Assembly: GCF_022682495.2 (NCBI RefSeq)
Contig: NC_071391.1
Location: 45,537,998-45,601,997 of the forward strand
Direction of reading: 5' to 3'
From: Desmodus rotundus
Taxonomy: Eukaryota > Chordata > Mammalia > Chiroptera > Phyllostomidae
Length of the DNA: 64,000 nt
Numbering within the stretch: the first letter of the stretch is position 1; every line of letters starts with the position of its first letter. A program made the position numbers and the translations under genes. Of this stretch, positions 36,410 to 48,052 are shown piece after piece. The notes below the pieces were generated by a model, which had not been told where the DNA came from, did no database searches, and worked only from the letters and a program-made list of their open reading frames with translations.

Positions 36410-37095
36410 CAGCGTCTGTCCAGAAGGTATCCAGCCATGTAATATGAAAAAATAGAGACATTTACTGAAGAAGATACAAGATACGAGAAACACTGTACCT
36501 AGGACAATGACACCCCAGTCCCCTTCAAAGTAGCCACCTTGGGACTTCACACAGTTCTTCCTATCTTCATCAGCTGTCCCATCGTATTTTCCTGAATCTC
36601 ACTGATGGTCTAAAATCTCTTCCCTTTCAAAGGTGATATTAGTTTTGGGAAAAAACAGAAGTCCCAGGGTGCCAAATCTGGGCTATTGAGGGGCTGAGTC
36701 AACTGGGTAATTTGATGTTTTGCAAAAAAAACTCTGCATGAGACATGATGCATGAACAGGCTCATTGTCGTGATGAAGCTACCAATCACCAGTTGCCCAT
36801 AAGCTGCAGCCTTCTGAATCGTCCAAATAGTTTCAGCGGAGGAATGTTCAAGCTTAATTCAAAATTTGATGCAGATTCATTGCTCTATTTGCTCAGTCAT
36901 TTTGAATGCAAGGGTCACACAGTACACATGCTCACTCAATGGCATCTATAGTCCCCACTGATTAATACAGTGAAGTTGTCATTGTTCACACATGCACATT
37001 CCAGTCCACTCTCCCTGTCTGCCAGGTTATATCAATGTCCCACAAACCATTCTCGTTATATTAACAATGACTGGACTTTTTCCAGGCAGGGATCA
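36410..37095 (-). mobile_element. Tc1/mariner non-autonomous element, copy 2
   Basis: About 685 bp, opposite in direction to copy 1. Left end cagcgtctgtcc follows TA; right end reads 'atgactggactttttccagg'. The inside matches copy 1 on the opposite strand across its whole length, with the same missing middle. The 68-codon plus-strand frame at 36745-36951 is antisense noise. Confidence 0.87.
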
Positions 37096-37304
37096 TAGCT
37101 CTGCCTGCTTTGGTCCTGGGATTCTAGCAGTACTGAGATAGCTATTTCATCCCTCCCCTCTGCCTACCTCTGGGCCTCCTCCCCAAGATCCCTCTAGTGC
37201 TTATATTTTAAGCTTATGTCATCTTACTCCTTTTGCACTTACACACCAGAGCAAGAGGGGCAATGGCTGGACCTCAAGTGAAGAGATGGAAGGCAATATA
37301 CCAC
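37096..37304. other. Unassigned intronic sequence
   Basis: Weak L2-like pattern near 37100-37250; nothing firm. Confidence 0.4.
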
Positions 37305-37430
37305 AATAGTTAAAAATAGAGGCTCTGGAGTCGGATAGCCTGTGTTCAGATCCTGGTTCTATCACTTACTACCCGTGAGACCTTGGACAAATAGCTTTAA
37401 CTCCCCTGTACCTCAGGTTTCCCCTCAACA
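37305..37430 (+). repeat. MIR SINE fossil
   Basis: Clear MIR order: 'ggctctggagtcggatagcc', 'cctggttctatcacttacta', 'ccttggacaaatagctttaa'. Confidence 0.78.
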
Positions 37431-39549
37431 GAGTGAAGTACTGATGGAAATGTTGTATATCTTTACTGCAGGGGAGAGGTTACACAGATATACATATGTC
37501 AAAACTTGAATTAAACACTTAAAATGAGTGCATCTTAGTGTACCTTATATAAAATATAAAACTGTATTTTATAAAGTTGATTGAAAAGTAAAAATAAATC
37601 ATAGTAACTACTCATGGAACATTGTGATCATTGAAAGAATTGTAAAATATCTAAAATAGTTCCAGAAAAGATAGTAAGCACTCAACAAATGTTATTTGTA
37701 ATGGAGTTTTCAAAGCTGCACACAATGTCTACGTCCTGGAATTGCCGATGGGGAGCAAGAAGGGGGTCTGAAGACCCGAGGCAGCAGGCCAAATGTGGGG
37801 TTTTCCCAGAAGTTTCATTACAGATCTGCCTTTCACAGATGAAACACCGGTCTCACAAACCACACCCCTTCCATGCACCAGCAGGGTTGTGTTTAACACT
37901 GGAAAAGCCAAACCACAGGAATTATCACCAAAACCAAAGATGCCAGTGACACTGGGAGGGATCGGCTTTCTTTAGTCTTCTGGCTTTCACCATGAGGTCT
38001 TCCTGGATCAACTTTGATTTTTATTCAGTCATTCATCAAGTCCTCCCTGAATGTCTCCTCTGTCCACTCCTTCACCAAGTTTTTTCTGGCTGTCTCACCC
38101 TCACCAACTCCACCAATTACAGAAATTATGAATAGAAAAGGAGACTGGTATCAGAGACAGCAAGGTATAGAGAAGAAAGTATTCTGCCAAAGTTGGAAGA
38201 CCAATGTCCAGCCTCAGTTGACATTTACTCGTCACAAAACCTTGAGCTTGTCCCATGACCAATGTGAACCTGTTTCTTCCTCTATAAAATAAAAGGATAA
38301 GAATAAACAATCCTACAGCCTGTGGCCCAAGGATAGTGGGAAAAAATAAGTAAAAGAGGAGTTGTTTCAGTCCCAGGTGAGCCAAGTGAGCTAATTTAGA
38401 AGAACTGATTCTGTCTTAGACACAGATGCACTAAGGGAAGCGCCTCGTTGCTGCAGCTGCTACAGCCAACAGTGGTGGCAGTAACAATCTGGAGGAGAGC
38501 CCTCTCAGCTGCTATTTCAGGGACAGGGTTCACTTCCATTTTCTCACCTCACATTGCCCCACAGGGCCGAACCCGGGAATTAAGGATTCACGATGCCAAG
38601 AGTGGCTCATTTCTGGCATTTCCTCCTAACTCATTCCCTGGGCCAGGCCCATGGGCTTAGAAGAGCACTGTGAGGTGAAGGGCAAGGTAAGACAAAGCAG
38701 GCAAAGATTAACATCTGGAAGCCAGCTACTGCAATGCATGTTTGAAAGTCTGGGGCCTGAAAGACACACAATTCAGGAAATTATGCAAAAGAATCCTCTT
38801 TTAGTTTACAGAGGTGCACAAGGTAGTTGTACATAACTGTCTACTTCAAGTCCAGACATCAGTGAAGCTCAATTCAACAGTTATTAATACTCGTTTCCTT
38901 CAGGCCTTGTGCCTGCTTAAAGAAAAGAAAAAAGATGAAACTGACTATTTCTTGCTCTTGAGAGGCTAAAATGTGGAGAGGGAAGCAGACAGTTAAGTGA
39001 ATAATCATGGTACAACAGAGGACTGTACAAAGTGCTTTCAAGACACAAAAGTGGGTGTGCCTACCTCCAGAGAGAAGATATCAGAGGGGGTGCCCTGAAA
39101 AGGTGCCATCTAAAGTGAGTCTTGAAGGATGAGCAGGTATACATGGGGGAGAGAAGGTGGCAAGGATATTCCTGACAAAAGGAACAGAAAATACAAGGAC
39201 CTGAGATAGGAAAACGACTGTTATGCTACAGGAACTGCAAGCAGTCTGGTGCAGCTGGAACAAGGACAGGTGAACACAGCAGTCTTGTGTTATTTAAAAC
39301 CCTGCTTCTCATCCAGGACTGCAAAGCCTCCCAGAGAAGAAAGGAAAAGAAAGAGTGCTGAAAAGCAGGTGAGACAGCAAATACATATCTCACCTCCTCT
39401 CCCACCTTTCCCCAGACTCTGTCTTACATACATCCCTCACCCATACCACACACACACCCCTGACAGCTCTGGGAAGGAAAAAACTCTCCCTACTTTAAGG
39501 CCAGTAGCTCCAGAATCCCCAGTTGAAAAGGAAAGTCTTCTACTAAAGT
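37431..39549. other. Mostly unassigned intron, old repeat at about 39080-39240
   Basis: No gene. 39080-39240 ('cttgaaggatgagcaggtat ... aggacctgagata') belongs to the same unnamed old repeat as 53650-53840 and 56330-57190. Overlapping short frames at 37689-37975 have no features. Confidence 0.5.
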
Positions 39550-39785
39550 AGAGAAATGAGCCCTGGCTGGTGTGGCTCAGTGGATTGAGTGCTGGCCTGC
39601 AAAATCAAAGGGTCCCCAGTTCGATTCCCAGCCTAGGGCGCCTGCCTGGGTTGCAGGCCAGGTCCCCAGTAGGGGGTATACGAGAGGTTTCTCTCCCTCT
39701 CTTCCTCCCTCCCTTCCCCTTTCTAAGATAAATAAATAAATAAAATCTTTAAAATAAATAAATAAAAATAAAATAGAGAAATGAG
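39550..39785 (+). mobile_element. Ves-type SINE with 11-nt target duplication
   Basis: SINE at 39561-39774, head 'ccctggctggtgtggctcag', long tail of (aaat)n type. Duplication agagaaatgag at 39550-39560 and 39775-39785 is perfect. Compared with other copies it lacks the 'caaccacacattgatg' block, so 'gagaggtttctctccc' is a small internal deletion. Confidence 0.93.
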
Positions 39786-40284
39786 AACCTTAAGTCTGAA
39801 AAGGGAACATTAAGTATTAATTTACAAAGATCCAACTAACCCTGGTAGCCATGCAACTTTGAACTGCTGAGGGAATCTCAACCCACCCCCCCCCAAGCCC
39901 AGACCCAATGCCTTTTTCACTTAAACTCATTTCTAGAGAGCCATCTCCAGCTTCTGTCCTCCTGCAAATGCTGTGGGAGCAAAAGTAGGAAAGGCAGCCC
40001 AACAAATCCAGAGCTGACTGGTGCTTTAAAAATTACTTTAGCTATGGTTATAGTGTTGCCTCATGCTAAAAACAAAAATAAATTTCAGATGGGAAAAAAA
40101 TGACTCTAGCGGGACACATTTCTGAGCCCCAGCCATGCTGAGAATCCTTGAGTTATTGACACAGGGAGGCCAGGCAAACAAGTTAAAGTAAACAAGGCCA
40201 AAGAAGCCATGGAAACAAGATGACACACAAGAACTGAAGTCTATAACCACACTGGGAAACAGATAGGAGAGGGAGAGAGGCATG
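39786..40284. other. Unassigned intronic sequence
   Basis: No gene or clear repeat; a C10 run at 39885-39894. Confidence 0.5.
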
Positions 40285-40445
40285 GACTTTAGTCAGACCT
40301 GAGCTCTAATCCCAAGCCATCACTTACTAACTTCACTGAACATTTAGTGTTCTCATCTGTAAATGAGAATAATAGTATTTACCTCAGAGCATTACTAGCT
40401 ATATTAAATGAAGTAAAGAATATAAACCACCTAGCTTGAGGCATA
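40285..40445 (+). repeat. MIR SINE fossil
   Basis: MIR-like: 'agacctgagctctaatccca', 'gtgttctcatctgtaaatga', 'ataatagtatttacctcaga'. Confidence 0.72.
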
Positions 40446-41219
40446 TGGCCAGTTTAAATAACTTTACTTCCCTTCCCTTTAACCAGAGCCACAATGATGC
40501 ACTGTTGCACAATTAGGGAGGCGGAGTCCCACTCGCAACACAGTCTATGTGAACAGCACATCCTGAAGTTACACAATGCACAGTCCAGGACAGGCAGCAA
40601 CTAAGACTTCTGTCTGTAAGCAGCACCAGGACTCTGAAAAAGAGCTAAAATGCCACTGGAGATGTATTCAAGAGAAGGGATGGGTCTGAGACCACACAAT
40701 CAATTTGAATAATACATACAAGACAGCAGAAAAATGAAGCTCTGAAAACCAAGGCAACTTTATCTCAGTCAGAAAGTCTCTCCTGTGTTCCTACTGGGGT
40801 AAAAGCCAATTTCTGGACCTTCATTAACCTGAAGTCTACAGATGAACCCAATCAACCAAGGATTTGGTGAGTGTAAAGCCAGGGATAAAGCAAATGCTAC
40901 AAGTCTCCGGCTGAGGTCCACGTCCTCTCTGCTTGGCAGGTAGGCCAAACACCCAAGGACAGGCACTTTCTCTGAAGGTGTTAAGTCCTGTCACATGGGA
41001 CCCAGGAGACTGAGTCCAAGACCTAGGGTGACCTTAGCACCCTGGTTACCGAGAAGTGATGCCACTGCTCCTAACTGAGTTTCTCCAAGGCAGGTAGGGA
41101 TTGTTTTTTATGTCTCCAGACCCTAACATGGTGCATGATGTTATCTACCAGTTATAAACGGTTGTTTAATAAATGAACCAATGTGGGCATGGACATATCC
41201 CTATCACCTGGCCTCTAGG
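40446..41219. other. Unassigned intronic sequence
   Basis: No gene or clear repeat. Confidence 0.5.
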
Positions 41220-41580
41220 TCTTTGCATCTATAGTATTCTACCTTTCTTAACCCCATTTACTTACCTAATTTTTCTCAATTCTCAGGACCCAAATGTCAT
41301 TTGCGCAGGTAATGTGACACCCTGAACAATATTAAGTTCCGCTGAAATATGTACCCTCTTATCACATCCCTTATTTCCATTTCATGACACTTATCAGACT
41401 TCGCAGGGATTATTTGGATCATTTTTGTCTTCCCTGCTACACTATAAGCTCTACGAGAGCAGAAATCATACCCATTTTGTTCACTGTACTGATTCCCAGG
41501 ACCTAGTATAGGACCTGGCACAGAGGGAGTGTCCAATATGTTAGAATGACTGAAAACGTGAATGAAGGAATGAATGAATG
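41220..41580 (+). repeat. L2 LINE 3' region
   Basis: L2-like with 'ctataagctctacgagagca', 'cctagtataggacctggcac' and end 'gaatgaatgaatg'. Confidence 0.7.
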
Positions 41581-44500
41581 AGAGAGCTCCAGTCCAAAAT
41601 GACTCTGGGGTAATTGGGAATTTAAAACTAGTCTGCAGAGCCCTAAATTGTCAATAGTTACTTTTGGACTAGAATCTTCATAGAGCCTACAAATGCCCGT
41701 GCGTGGAATGCGACAACAGATTTGATGAACAGTAGAATAAGGAACCGTTTGTATGATGGAGGGAAGGAGAGATAAAGTAGGGGTTATGAAACAGAAACCC
41801 CATCTATGAGTGCCTTGAATGCCATGCTAAGGAATATGTTTTACTAGACTGCAGGACAGTCACTATCTGACCTGGGTTCTCTAAGGTCACGGAGGCCTGT
41901 GGTAGATACCATCCTGCTATAGCCATCCACTGAACTCCCTTTGTTGCCCACAGACTGGTAGGCCTTCTTCCCTTCCTTCAGGCTCACCCCTTGAGCTACA
42001 CATGATCATTAACAAACACAAGTGCTCCCAACACAGATTTATTTTTTTTTAATCCCAACCAAAGCATAGGAGTATTATTTCCTCCTAAATGCTAAGTACT
42101 TTCACTTGACCTGATACAGCACAGAGATACAAGAGGCCAGAGGCAAAGGCTACTCATACAGACTTAGGCCCACATTGCCTCCTAAAAGGGGATGGGCAGA
42201 TTGCCCTGTTTCCATTCCCCGTCTAGCTCTCTGAGCACTGAGGAAATTACCGGCAGGCAGCCTGCTGGTAGTAGGGAGGTGGGGGAAGTGTTGAGGCTCT
42301 CCCAGAACTTCAGGTCTATTAATAACCTGGTCACGTGAACACAGAGGCACAGGATTGTTGTCTGTAAACTTCATAACCTAAGCTAAAGACAGACAATGTA
42401 GGGCTGGAGTGTGTTCCAGATCAAGTATTGCAGTCTGGGGGCCACTACAAATAATGAAATGTAGGAGAAAACTAAAGCACCAGAGATAAGGTGTTGACTC
42501 TTCACAAGGTGCAGGGAAGGAAACTGCAGAATAAATCCCTCACCCTCCCCAACCCTGCTAGCTTTATGTTACAGCAGACCGCAGATGGGTCTTGGCCTTT
42601 GTAGGATCTTCAATTTGCCCTTGGAAATATCTTCCCTCACTCTACCCTGACCGATTGTGTCACCTTGGACAAGTCACTACTCTCTGGGCTTGGGTCTACA
42701 TCTGAAACTCAAGAAGGCTAGGCCAGATTTATGAGAACTAAAACACTACGTTCGAGAGATGGAGAGAGAAGCGTCTCGGGTATAATGTTCTGCCACCGGC
42801 TGTAGCCACTCCACCAGAAATAGAGGTAAAGAACAGATGAACTGGGAACAAGCCATCCCAACCTCTCAAAATCCCAGCACCTTCAGCCTCAGAAGGCATC
42901 ATCTCATAGCACCCTAGAAGGGGCTCAGTAAATATAAGCAAATGACCTCATGCCATCAGAATGTGGGTGCTAGTTGCCAATTCCCATATAGCACCTTAAA
43001 GGACAGACCAGCAGAGGTCCACCTGCTTTCAAATAAAAAAGAAAAGAGGATATAGAGGGCCTGTATTTCCTCTCTTTCCCAATCTCAGTGCCACCATCAG
43101 AGGAAAAGCAAAGCAGGACATCTGTAGGAAACTTACCAAGAGCCAAAAAGTTATTAGGTGGCAGATCTGAGATTTGAGTACAGTTCTATATATTTGTGTG
43201 TGTACGTATGGAACCGTCTGTGGGTGTGTAAGCTTTCCTTTATTCCATGAACAGCCTCATGAGACAGACTCAAGAAGTGATGTCTTCCAGAATGCTAGGG
43301 AAAGCTGTGACACCAGGAAGAAATTCAAGTTCTGGTCAGCATTTTGGGGCTCTGTGATGTGCCCTTCTACATGTATGTGCATATAAACACACAGAATTAC
43401 ATGACACATACCAGGGCTAAACTAAAAATTCCACAGAACAGAGATAAGTCAAGTGACAGAATAGTTCCCAAGCCAGTAAAATTTAACTGTTATAAAAGAT
43501 TACATCCGTATTAACCTATCTAAAGAAAAAAATGTGTCTTTTATCAGGAAGGTTAGTAAGCCATGGAAGCTGAGAAAAAGCAGAGTCACAGACACACATA
43601 TTGACAGACACACTATTGCCAATGAACCCATCATTCATTCATTCCACAAAGGTTTACTGAGCACCTACTAACTGCCAGGCACAATTCTAGGCCCTGGAAA
43701 TAAAGTGATCCTAACACTCTCCAAGTGAGAGGGAGCCAACAAAGTCCGAGCATTCAGTTGTTTTCCCATGACCTTTCCATCCATACTGTGAGACAAATGT
43801 ATCAGGCTACTTCTTATAGCAGCTGTATCAGCCAGGGTTCTTAGTTGCAAGAATAACTTAGCTTGCAAGTTCAATAACCAAAACTGATTCTGGCTAGTCT
43901 AAGCAGAAAGTGAACTTACTAAAAGAGAAGCTCAGACCCACCCGGAGAAGTGGAAAACCAGAGATGCATGCCAAGAACAACGCCTAAAATCAGGTAGCAG
44001 AACTAGTCTGGTCAGCACCTCTGGTTCCACTGCCAACCTCCATGATCTCTAGCCACCATAACATAGCCACTGTAATACCACAACCATGGCTGCCCCAGGA
44101 ATTCAATCTTGCTACATACACTACCACCACTGCTGTCTCTGCTTCTTTGTATCACCAGCTCTTCAGGTTTAAAGTCCATAGTGAGTGGATGAGACTGAAA
44201 GAACCTATGGCAAGCTGCAAAGGAGTTCGAAAGTGAATGTCTCGCATTTTAAGTGAAGAAATCCTTAAACTGAGGAAAGGGTAATAAATATTCATTTTAG
44301 CCACTTTGGCATTATATACACAAAACACAGGATTCATCTAACTAATGCCTTTAATTCAGATTTAATGTTCACCATAACCTTTATGACTAGGATTTGGTAT
44401 TCCATGGTACCCAAAGATAGAAAATGCACTGGTCATACCAACACGGGCATTTCAGTGTATATGACAGTTCTATTTCTCCAAGTAAACTTAAAAATTGGCA

Positions 44501-44599
44501 TTCTAGTTTTATATATCAGCCTTGTAAACTCAGTTATGAGAGTCTGCTTAAAGAGATAATTATTCTCAGGGTACTGACAAAATCTGAACCTTCACAAAG
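41581..44599. other. Mostly unassigned intron
   Basis: 3 kb with no gene. 43635-43730 carries the old repeat pattern 'tttactgagcacctactaac ... ccaggcacaattctaggccc'. The rest looks unique. Confidence 0.5.
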
Positions 44600-44820
44600 T
44601 GAAATACTAACACTCACTCACTGAACACTTCATATGCACAAGATACTATTCTAAGCACCCTTTATGGATTACCTGGTTTTTCATAACAACCTTATAAATT
44701 GGGTACCATTCTCCCCACTCAACATAAGAGGAAATTGAGACACAAAAAGGTTGAAGTAAACTCTCCTAAGAATATGCAGCTAATAAAACAAAAAGTCCAG
44801 AATTTGAACCTAGGTAGTGC
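44600..44820 (-). repeat. MIR-related fossil
   Basis: Pattern 'atactattctaagcaccctt', 'aagaggaaattgagacacaa', 'agtccagaatttgaacctag'. Confidence 0.65.
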
Positions 44821-45209
44821 AATTCCATACTTAAACTTCTGTCAACTCCCCAAATTAAATCCCCACTAATGAGGCCTGTTAGGTGGTGGTCTTGCTCACT
44901 GCAGTGTTTCCAGTGAGTGACAGAATGGCAGGAAGACACAGTCCTATGTCCTCCATTCTAAGGTTAAATTCTTGATTTAACTAGCTGCAGATATAAAACC
45001 TTATTGGACGAGAGAAGGCTGTCCACATAGGACAAGAGCAGATGAAACATCTAAGTGAGGCTTTGCTTGGCTTCCAGATCCTCTAACTGCAGCTGCTGAC
45101 AGTACTATCCACACGAGGTAGTCTTTGCTGGACTTAGAGCTCAATTCTTACTATGTCATAACCTTTTATTTACATTCAGGGAGTATGCCTACGTTCAGGA
45201 AAAAATTAC
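44821..45209. other. Unassigned intronic sequence
   Basis: No gene or clear repeat. Confidence 0.5.
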
Positions 45210-45290
45210 ACAAAATAATATACATTATTATACTCTGGTTTCTCTTCAGATCATATAAATCTTTCACCTTTTACAAAATAATATACATTA
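45210..45290 (+). pseudogene. Tailless U5 snRNA 5' fragment, copy 1
   Basis: 45230-45274 matches nucleotides 1-45 of U5 snRNA as I remember it (atactctggtttctcttcag start) with two CpG-type changes. It ends inside the conserved loop 1 sequence ccttttac. It is flanked by a perfect 18-nt duplication acaaaataatatacatta (45210-45227, 45273-45290; the last two U5 bases overlap the right copy). There is no poly(A) tail. This is a 3'-truncated retrocopy, not a gene. Confidence 0.9.
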
Positions 45291-45390
45291 AGACAGTCAT
45301 CTCCAAAGTGGAATGCATGAGACTTTCCAATGGAAGTAGAGAAAGAAAATTAAAACTCTTATTTTATATTAGCTTTTAATTATAAAATAA

Positions 45391-45953
45391 TTGGGTTGAC
45401 CAAAAAGCCATTTTAGTTTTTTCCATAAAATAAGAGACACATTTTTCATTTCCAGAAAAATTTGTCATTTTTCATTTTACCTTTATTAATTTGGATGAGT
45501 ATGTCGGCTATTTCCCACTATTGGCTTCCAGTGGGTAGAGGCCAGAGGTGCTGCTAAACATCTTCCAATGCATAAGACAGCCCCACAGCAAAGAATTATT
45601 CATCCAAATGTCAATACTACCAAGAAACTTTGCAAACCACTTTGGACACCTTCAATCAGTCACAGCACCTTCTCCATACACTGCACAAAATTGTTTTTTA
45701 GTTTCAGTTGTGTTTTTACCTTTCTTGAAATAATAAAGCATATGTCAAAAATGTTGCATACTTTCTTCTACTTTCAATATTAAAATGGCTGCACAAAAAT
45801 TCACCAATTTTGGTAAGTTTTTTTAAATGCATTCTGATATGACAGCTGTCACAATACAGTCTAACAAAATTGTTTCAAATGAAGTTAAAGACAACTAAGC
45901 GCTAATCGCGCCATTGTAAGGAAAATACATAACAGACTTTTTGGCCAACACAA
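45391..45953 (+). mobile_element. Mariner-like element carrying a MER5-type segment
   Basis: Left end ttgggttgaccaaaaagcc and right end agactttttggccaacacaa are imperfect inverted repeats of the mariner type. The right half has 'acagctgtcacaatacagtc' and 'gaagttaaagacaactaagc'. No transposase frame remains. A MER5A-like segment lies at 45519-45637. Confidence 0.8.
45519..45637 (+). repeat. MER5A-like hAT-Charlie segment inside the mariner element
   Basis: 'ttccagtgggtagaggccag', 'tgctgctaaacatcttccaa', 'cagcaaagaattattcatcc' and 'aatgtcaatactaccaag' follow the MER5A order. It sits between the two mariner halves. Confidence 0.75.
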
Positions 45954-46049
45954 TATAAAAATTGTGCTTTACCAGTATTAACTGTACAGACTAACAATGT
46001 TTCCTCTCTGAGTCATTATGTCAGATATTTATGTATCACTTACCACATA

Positions 46050-46140
46050 CAAGGTGTCCTGAAAATAGAGTGGAAGCTCCACAGTGTTGGAGGAAGGACA
46101 TCAGTGTCTGGAGTCACTCATTTGTTTTCAGGATACTATG
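46050..46140. repeat. Possible short palindromic MITE
   Basis: aaggtgtcctgaaaata at the left is matched by an inverted ttttcaggatacta at the right over about 90 bp. This could be a small DNA element remnant or chance. Confidence 0.35.
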
Positions 46141-46530
46141 ACATACTGCAGTTAATACGTACATGCCTGATTAAATGAACTTAATGAATTATGATTTCTG
46201 TTTTTCCCAACTAAACCAACCCTCACCATGCAGATAAATGATTTTAAAGATTCTTGCAAATAAGTAAGCAAAAACCAAAAAATAATTCTCATGGATTGGA
46301 GATAATATTAAAATTACACACAAAAATAAACAGTAATAAGAGAGTGACAAAGCTGATTCTTCTATTCCTAGTATCAGCTCTCTATCAGTAAAAACAATCT
46401 AACTGGTTCAAAAAATAAGTTGTCAAAAAAATTTTCAAAATCATCAAAAAACTACTTAATATATGGATTTACAGTTATGATTAACAATGAACTGCATCCT
46501 TAGTTTATATTGTGCCTTGATATATTAAAT

Positions 46531-46722
46531 CAGGGGTAAGTAAACATTTTCTGTAAATGGCTAGATACTAAATATCTTAGGCTCACAGGCCCCACATTCT
46601 CTATTTTAACTAAATAATTCTGCCATTATAGTACAAAAGTAGCCATAGATAATATGTAAACAAATAAATGCAGTTGTGATAAAACTTTATTTGTAGAAGT
46701 AGGCGTAGTTTGCTGACCCTTG
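46531..46722 (+). mobile_element. hAT-Charlie non-autonomous element (MER5/MER20 type)
   Basis: Same family as 3459-3681: 'agtagccatagataatatgt', 'aaaactttatttgtagaagt', 'agtttgctgaccct'. Confidence 0.72.
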
Positions 46723-47309
46723 TATTAAGCAATGATGAAATAAAGCTATCATGATGAAAAACACATCTACAAAGTAAATCTAAAATTAAACCTCTATAAA
46801 TTTTATTTGATGTTTAAAGTCTGGAGACACTTAACCCAGTTAAGAAGTCTTTTTATAGGTTTCCTGCTTACTAGTGAAAAACAAAAGGCACATATTATTG
46901 GTGAAATGCTATGGTGAAATTCCTTCTTGCTGCAGTAAAAAATGGGATTAAATAGTACATGAAAATTCATACTTTTTAAACTGCACTCACTTGTCAGGAA
47001 ATGCTATCTGAACAATATATGCAAAATATTTCTTAAAATTTTTTTAATGAATATTATAAACTATGGAGCATGACAGATTTTCTATGCACTAAGACATACA
47101 TTTTCTTTCATGTGCCAGTTAAAAGTATTTACTACATTCTGTTAAATGCTGAAATACAAAAGGAACTGCCTTTTAAGGGCCACGTAAGAAAAAATAACCT
47201 ATACAGTATAAGATTTCTTTTATTAAAATAAAGTTTTATTTTTTAATAACAAAAATAAATGTTTTTTTTTAACTGCCTAAGTATAACCACTCATAAAGCA
47301 GCTGCGAAT
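46723..47309. other. Unassigned AT-rich intron
   Basis: No gene or clear repeat. Confidence 0.5.
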
Positions 47310-47580
47310 CTGCAAATCTACGGAGACAGAAAGTAGACTAATGGTTGCCAGGGGCTAGAGAATGGGGAGTGACTACTTAATGGGTTTCTTTTGGGGATCA
47401 CGAAAATGTTCAGGAATTTGATAGTGGTGATAGCTGCATAAAACTGTTTAAAAACCACTGACATACTCTGGTTTCTCTTCAGATCATATAAATCTTTCGC
47501 CTTCTACTAAAAACCACTGAATTGTACACTTTAAAATGGCCAAGTTTATGTTTAGTGAATTGTATTTCAAAACAAAAATT
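47310..47580 (+). mobile_element. Old L1 (L1M type) 3' UTR fragment
   Basis: 'agactaatggttgccagggg', 'tgttcaggaatttgatagtg' and 'gaattgtacactttaaaatg' follow the old L1 3' UTR order. It is interrupted by a U5 fragment at 47462-47508. Confidence 0.75.
47450..47520 (+). pseudogene. Tailless U5 snRNA 5' fragment, copy 2
   Basis: 47463-47508 matches U5 nucleotides 1-46, ending in loop 1 (cttctact). It is flanked by a perfect 12-nt duplication aaaaaccactga (47450-47461, 47509-47520) that restores the old L1 3' UTR when removed. One extra base (c, 47462) precedes the U5 5' end. No poly(A) tail. The target differs from that of copy 1, so this is an independent insertion. Confidence 0.9.
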
Positions 47581-47797
47581 GAATGGCTGCTGGCTGCCTG
47601 GTGTGTGAGAGCAGCTTTCATCCTCACTCACCTTACAATACAGAATCTAACTCAGACTCTGTACACTCTAGCATACTGAGCCCTTGCAAAATGCACAGGA
47701 TACAAGCACATTTCATCACTCACATTAACCAATACATTGAAAGTGACTTCTTCCTGTTCTCGGAGTCCCTATTTAAATCTGAAAGACTAATGGCTTT

Positions 47798-48052
47798 TTT
47801 TTTAATTTTTTATTGTTATTCAGTTACAGTTGTATGCCTTTTCTCCCCATCCCTCCATCCCACCCCAGCCAAACCCACCTCCCTCCCCCACCTCCACCCT
47901 CCCCCTTGGCTTTGTCCATGTGTCCTTTATAGTAGTTCCTGTAGTCCCCTCTCCCCACTGTCCCCTCCCCACTACCCCCTGGTTATTGTTAGATTGTTCT
48001 TAACTTCAATGTCTCTGGTTATATTTTGTTTGCTTTTTTCTTCTGTTGATTA
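47798..48052 (-). mobile_element. Young L1 3' end, minus strand
   Basis: Reverse complement of the G-rich L1 3' UTR seen at 33425-33680, with a poly(T) on the left. It stops just upstream of the UTR start. Only about 255 bp were inserted. Part of the 268-codon plus-strand frame 47583-48389 runs through it. Confidence 0.88.

Noticed and set aside
45210..45290. Functional U5 snRNA gene
   Set aside because: Only the first 45 of about 116 nucleotides are present; no Sm site, no 3' stem and no snRNA promoter element seen.
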